A stretch of 64,000 nt of DNA from Sporisorium sorghi (Eukaryota > Basidiomycota > Ustilaginomycetes > Ustilaginales > Ustilaginaceae). Below the pieces are notes generated by a model, which saw only the letters and a list, made by a program, of their open reading frames with translations, had not been told where the DNA came from and ran no database searches. The DNA is taken from assembly GCA_023212695.1 (NCBI GenBank), contig JALCCG010000009.1, forward strand, positions 1-64,000, in the 5' to 3' direction. Shown piece after piece: positions 61,651 to 64,000 of the stretch (within the stretch, counting starts at the first letter, position 1; each line of letters opens with the position of its first letter). Made by a program: the position numbers and the translations under genes.

Positions 61651-62432
61651 CTAGAGCCGGGCACGGTCAGGCAGCGGAGCTGGCGCACCACTACCATAAT
61701 CGCTGTCCCTGGCGTCGTTTCCTTCTCGTTGGTGTTCGGCAGCCGCGACTTTGGCCTCGGTGTCAGCTGCAGGAGTAGAAGTGCCGTAGATCTTGGAGCG
61801 CTCGTGGGAAATCAGCGTGGCAACTCGAAGCGCGCGATCCAGGTCGCCCTTGATCTTGATCTGTATGGGGAAAGAAAGGCGGTGCCAGACAGTAAGTACA
61901 ATTGTTCCGTCAAAGTAGCAGCAGTCATCATCGGAAGAGTCGGTCATGATGACTGAATGTTGGCAATGATACTTACGCGGCCTTGGTTGTAAAGGTGTTG
62001 TGCGTGAACTTTTCCAGTAGCGAGATCGACAAAGTCGCGGTCTCTGCACTCGATGACGACGTCGGCCTTGCGCTTGCGACCGAGCACGGTCTTGGGTGGC
62101 TGGCCTCGACCGATTTTACCGGTGTTCTTGAGATCCGCGTACCACATCGCGGGTCGAAGAGCGCCGCCGGACGTGGAGGCTTTGCCCGCCACGGGCTTGG
62201 TGCGCGGATTGGAGGGATCGATGGCGGTGGACGGGTGGATCACAAAGAGGTAGATGCTCTGCAGCGATCGGACGAGACGCTTGCGCGAAGGAAAGCCGGC
62301 GGGTGGATTGGCCAGCAGCTGGGCAGAGAGCGCAAACACTCGGCTCGACTCGAAGCCGGGGCAGTTGAGATCCTCCTGCGTGTCGAGAGCCTGAATGGCC
62401 TCGGCCTTCATGCGCTGTTCGGGTTTCGACAT
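61651..62432 (-). CDS. SCP2 sterol-binding domain protein with PTS1-like C-terminus
   Basis: Complement of join(61651-61860, 61977-62432); 221 residues. The 116-bp intron has a GTAAGT donor and a pyrimidine-rich CATACAG acceptor. Splicing joins HLYNQGR to IKIKGDLDRALRVATL, rebuilding the SCP2 core (KADVVIECRDRDFVDLATGK, then the glycine strand IKIKGDLDRA). The SCP2 fold binds sterols, fatty acids or acyl-CoAs. The last three residues are ARL, which fits the PTS1 consensus [SAC]-[KRH]-[LM], so peroxisomal import through Pex5 is likely. The N-terminal 100 residues precede the domain with a helical stretch SLQSIYLFVIHPS and a linker. If the intron were retained, translation would end at ...VSIIANIQSS without the PTS1. 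Start chosen at the ATG giving MSKPEQRMKAEA; the longer upstream frame has no family similarity. Confidence 0.85.
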
Positions 62433-63430
62433 TGTTGGTGGATGCGGATGATGGATGGGTGAAGTCGACCGATGGGATGGTGGTGTGGAGCAAAGAGAAA
62501 AGAACGGGTGCACAGCGCACTTTGAGACCTCGTTTGCTATGCGCTGACGCTGCAGTGTTCCAAGTGCGGGGAAGGCGATTTGCTTGAACTGCTGTAGGCT
62601 GATATCACACAGAGACAGCTGCGAGCGCGGGCCAAAATGCGCTTTTGGCAGGAGAGCGCTTTCCCGATCCGAGGCGGTCAGCTGCATAACTTACTCGAAG
62701 TGCGTGTGAACTCCTCGAAAAAATCTTGCTTTGTTACAGCGTCTGAATGAACAAAATTCAAAATTCGAAAATGCTCAGATGCGCGTCAAAAAAAAAAAAA
62801 AAAAAAAAAACGCAACGCAACGCAACGCAACGCAACGCAACGCAGGGTCCAACCGGTTGCGCACAACTCAGCAGGGTTTGCATGACGAGAGCTGCTCAAG
62901 GGTTTCAGGGTTCAGAGCCGAAGAGGCTTGAGGGAGTGCCGTTCTGCACTCTCTGACAGAGGGGTCTCGTGATAAGTTGCAGCACCTCCTCGGCAGACTA
63001 GCTGAGCAGCGGCGCTTGCTGCGCAGATAGCGAGCTGAGGTAAACCCTCTGGCGTGCCGAGTGCTCGTTATCGTGTGCACGCTAACTTAGTCAGTTGGAA
63101 AGCATGCGTGCTTCCTCCGCAGTGGCTTCCTCCTTGGACAAGAGCTGAATGGTGCGCGCAAGAGCCTCCGTCGCCGCACGGTCCAGCGCCGATGCGCACC
63201 TCATCATGTCCTATCTCGACTGGAATGGAGACGTGAAGCATCAATGCCTTGTGTGGCGCGCATCATGAGCAAGCGCCTTCCGCCTCGTTGCCCGTCACTG
63301 ACGTTACCTTCCTCGCCGGGACTTTTCTTCATCCTCACCATCCATCTTCCTCTTACCTCCTCCCTACAGCATGTCCCGCTGACCACCTCCTCTCCTCAAT
63401 CGTTCTATCCTACATACCTGTCTCACCCAC
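62433..63430. other. intergenic with A23 and (CGCAA)6 repeats
   Basis: The divergent upstream region of the SCP2 gene and the right-edge gene. It contains the A-run and pentanucleotide repeat listed separately. The last 150 bp are CT-rich leader. No supported gene. Confidence 0.55.
62788..62844 (+). repeat. A23 run joined to (CGCAA)6 pentanucleotide repeat
   Basis: A homopolymer of 23 A (62788-62810) is followed at once by six perfect CGCAA units and a partial CGCA. There are no flanking terminal repeats that I can see, so it is treated as a compound microsatellite. Confidence 0.92.
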
Positions 63431-64000
63431 ATGCCATTGAGCTACTGTTACATCTTCCACGCTCCTCCTCCCCCTTCCGAGACCTCTTTTCCCACCTCTC
63501 ATTTCGCCGAGTCGGAACCATCTCCTACACCAACTGCCCCTTCAGCGTCTGGAAGCACCTTTATCGAGGATCTCTCGAGCTGGACCCAAGAAGTCAGTTC
63601 CTCGGTCAGGTCGATTGTTCCTTCTGTCACCTCCTTTGTCGACGCTGCTACTGCAGAGGCAGCCAAGATCGCAGATTCTTCATCCAAGCTCGTGCAGTCG
63701 AGCTGGTCCTCCCCCTGTGTGACGTCCTGGTTCAGTTCTCCGTCCTCAGAAAACAAAGCAACCCCTTCACCGCCTGCTCAAGCCCCTGTTCGATCCATTC
63801 GATCCAGCTCGCAGCAAGACAAAGACCCGGCAGACGCCACCGCTCCACGAACCACCACTTTCACCTTCTGCCTGTTCGGAGCTGCGTCGACTGCAGCCGT
63901 CTATCTCCTTATCCGCAATCGAAGAACGATGAACCGTCTTCAGAGCGCCAAAAGCCTCGCGTACCGGGACGCTCGCGCCTGGCGCCGCGTGGCGCTGGAC
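63431..64000 (+). CDS. unidentified single-span membrane protein, N-terminal part (runs off right edge)
   Basis: The frame is open from ATG at 63431 to the end of the window, 190 codons with no stop. The N-terminal 140 residues are Ser/Pro/Thr/Ala-rich with an amphipathic stretch (TFIEDLSSWTQEVSSSVRSI). A single hydrophobic segment at about residues 142-163 (FTFCLFGAASTAAVYLLI) is followed by a basic cluster RNRRTMNR, which suggests the downstream part is cytosolic or matrix-facing. The remaining residues (SLAYRDARAWRRVALD) may begin a soluble domain. I do not recognise the family. A CT-rich leader before the ATG matches other genes here. Introns downstream cannot be judged. Confidence 0.65.
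   Translation, partial: MPLSYCYIFHAPPPPSETSFPTSHFAESEPSPTPTAPSASGSTFIEDLSSWTQEVSSSVRSIVPSVTSFVDAATAEAAKIADSSSKLVQSSWSSPCVTSWFSSPSSENKATPSPPAQAPVRSIRSSSQQDKDPADATAPRTTTFTFCLFGAASTAAVYLLIRNRRTMNRLQSAKSLAYRDARAWRRVALD

Overview
This window looks like a nuclear segment of a basidiomycete smut fungus (Ustilaginales, a relative of Ustilago/Sporisorium). Genes are close together and mostly intron-poor. The introns that can be defined are mostly short (about 70-135 bp, one of 436 bp) with GTRAGT-type donors, leaders are CT-rich, and proteins carry long Gln, Ala, Ser and Asp/Glu tracts. This placement rests on gene structure and remembered family features, not on a database search.

Layout. The left edge cuts a 5S rRNA gene on the minus strand (1-76). 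Then come PHO88/SND3 (+), the casein kinase II beta subunit (+), EPL1 of NuA4 (-), and a divergent pair of SSU-processome genes, FCF2 (-) and SAS10/UTP3 (+). These are followed by a PTS2-bearing peroxisomal 3-ketoacyl-CoA thiolase (+), a very large FG nucleoporin of the NUP159/NUP214 type (-) divergent from COQ5 (+), and a cullin-1 (+). Next is a four-exon gene that I read as a Red1/ZFC3H1-like RNA-surveillance scaffold (-), then RAD50 (-) divergent from a DHHC palmitoyltransferase (+). RRN7/TAF1B (-) is divergent from a secreted, GPI-anchor-like cysteine-rich protein (+). After that come the SUMO E1 subunit AOS1 (-), a mitochondrial GABA transaminase (-), and a protein kinase with an HND catalytic loop (+). 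An RNA-dependent RNA polymerase (-) is broken by one in-frame TGA. Last are an SCP2-domain protein with a C-terminal PTS1-like tripeptide (-) and an unidentified membrane-protein fragment that runs off the right edge (+).

There is no operon logic, as expected for a eukaryote. Related functions do recur: ribosome biogenesis (5S, FCF2, SAS10, RRN7), peroxisomal lipid metabolism (thiolase, SCP2) and RNA fate (Red1-like, RdRP, NUP159). Most of the window is ordinary housekeeping sequence.

The most notable item is the RdRP. Roughly 1,500 codons are open apart from a single TGA that lies inside a conserved stretch, plus a separate reading-frame step near the N-terminus. This is either very recent loss of an RNAi component, an assembly error, or recoding. 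The second is the Red1-like gene, whose diagnostic C3H zinc finger appears only after three small 3' introns are removed. I found no convincing mobile element, CRISPR array or tRNA, and nothing I would call a wholly new system.
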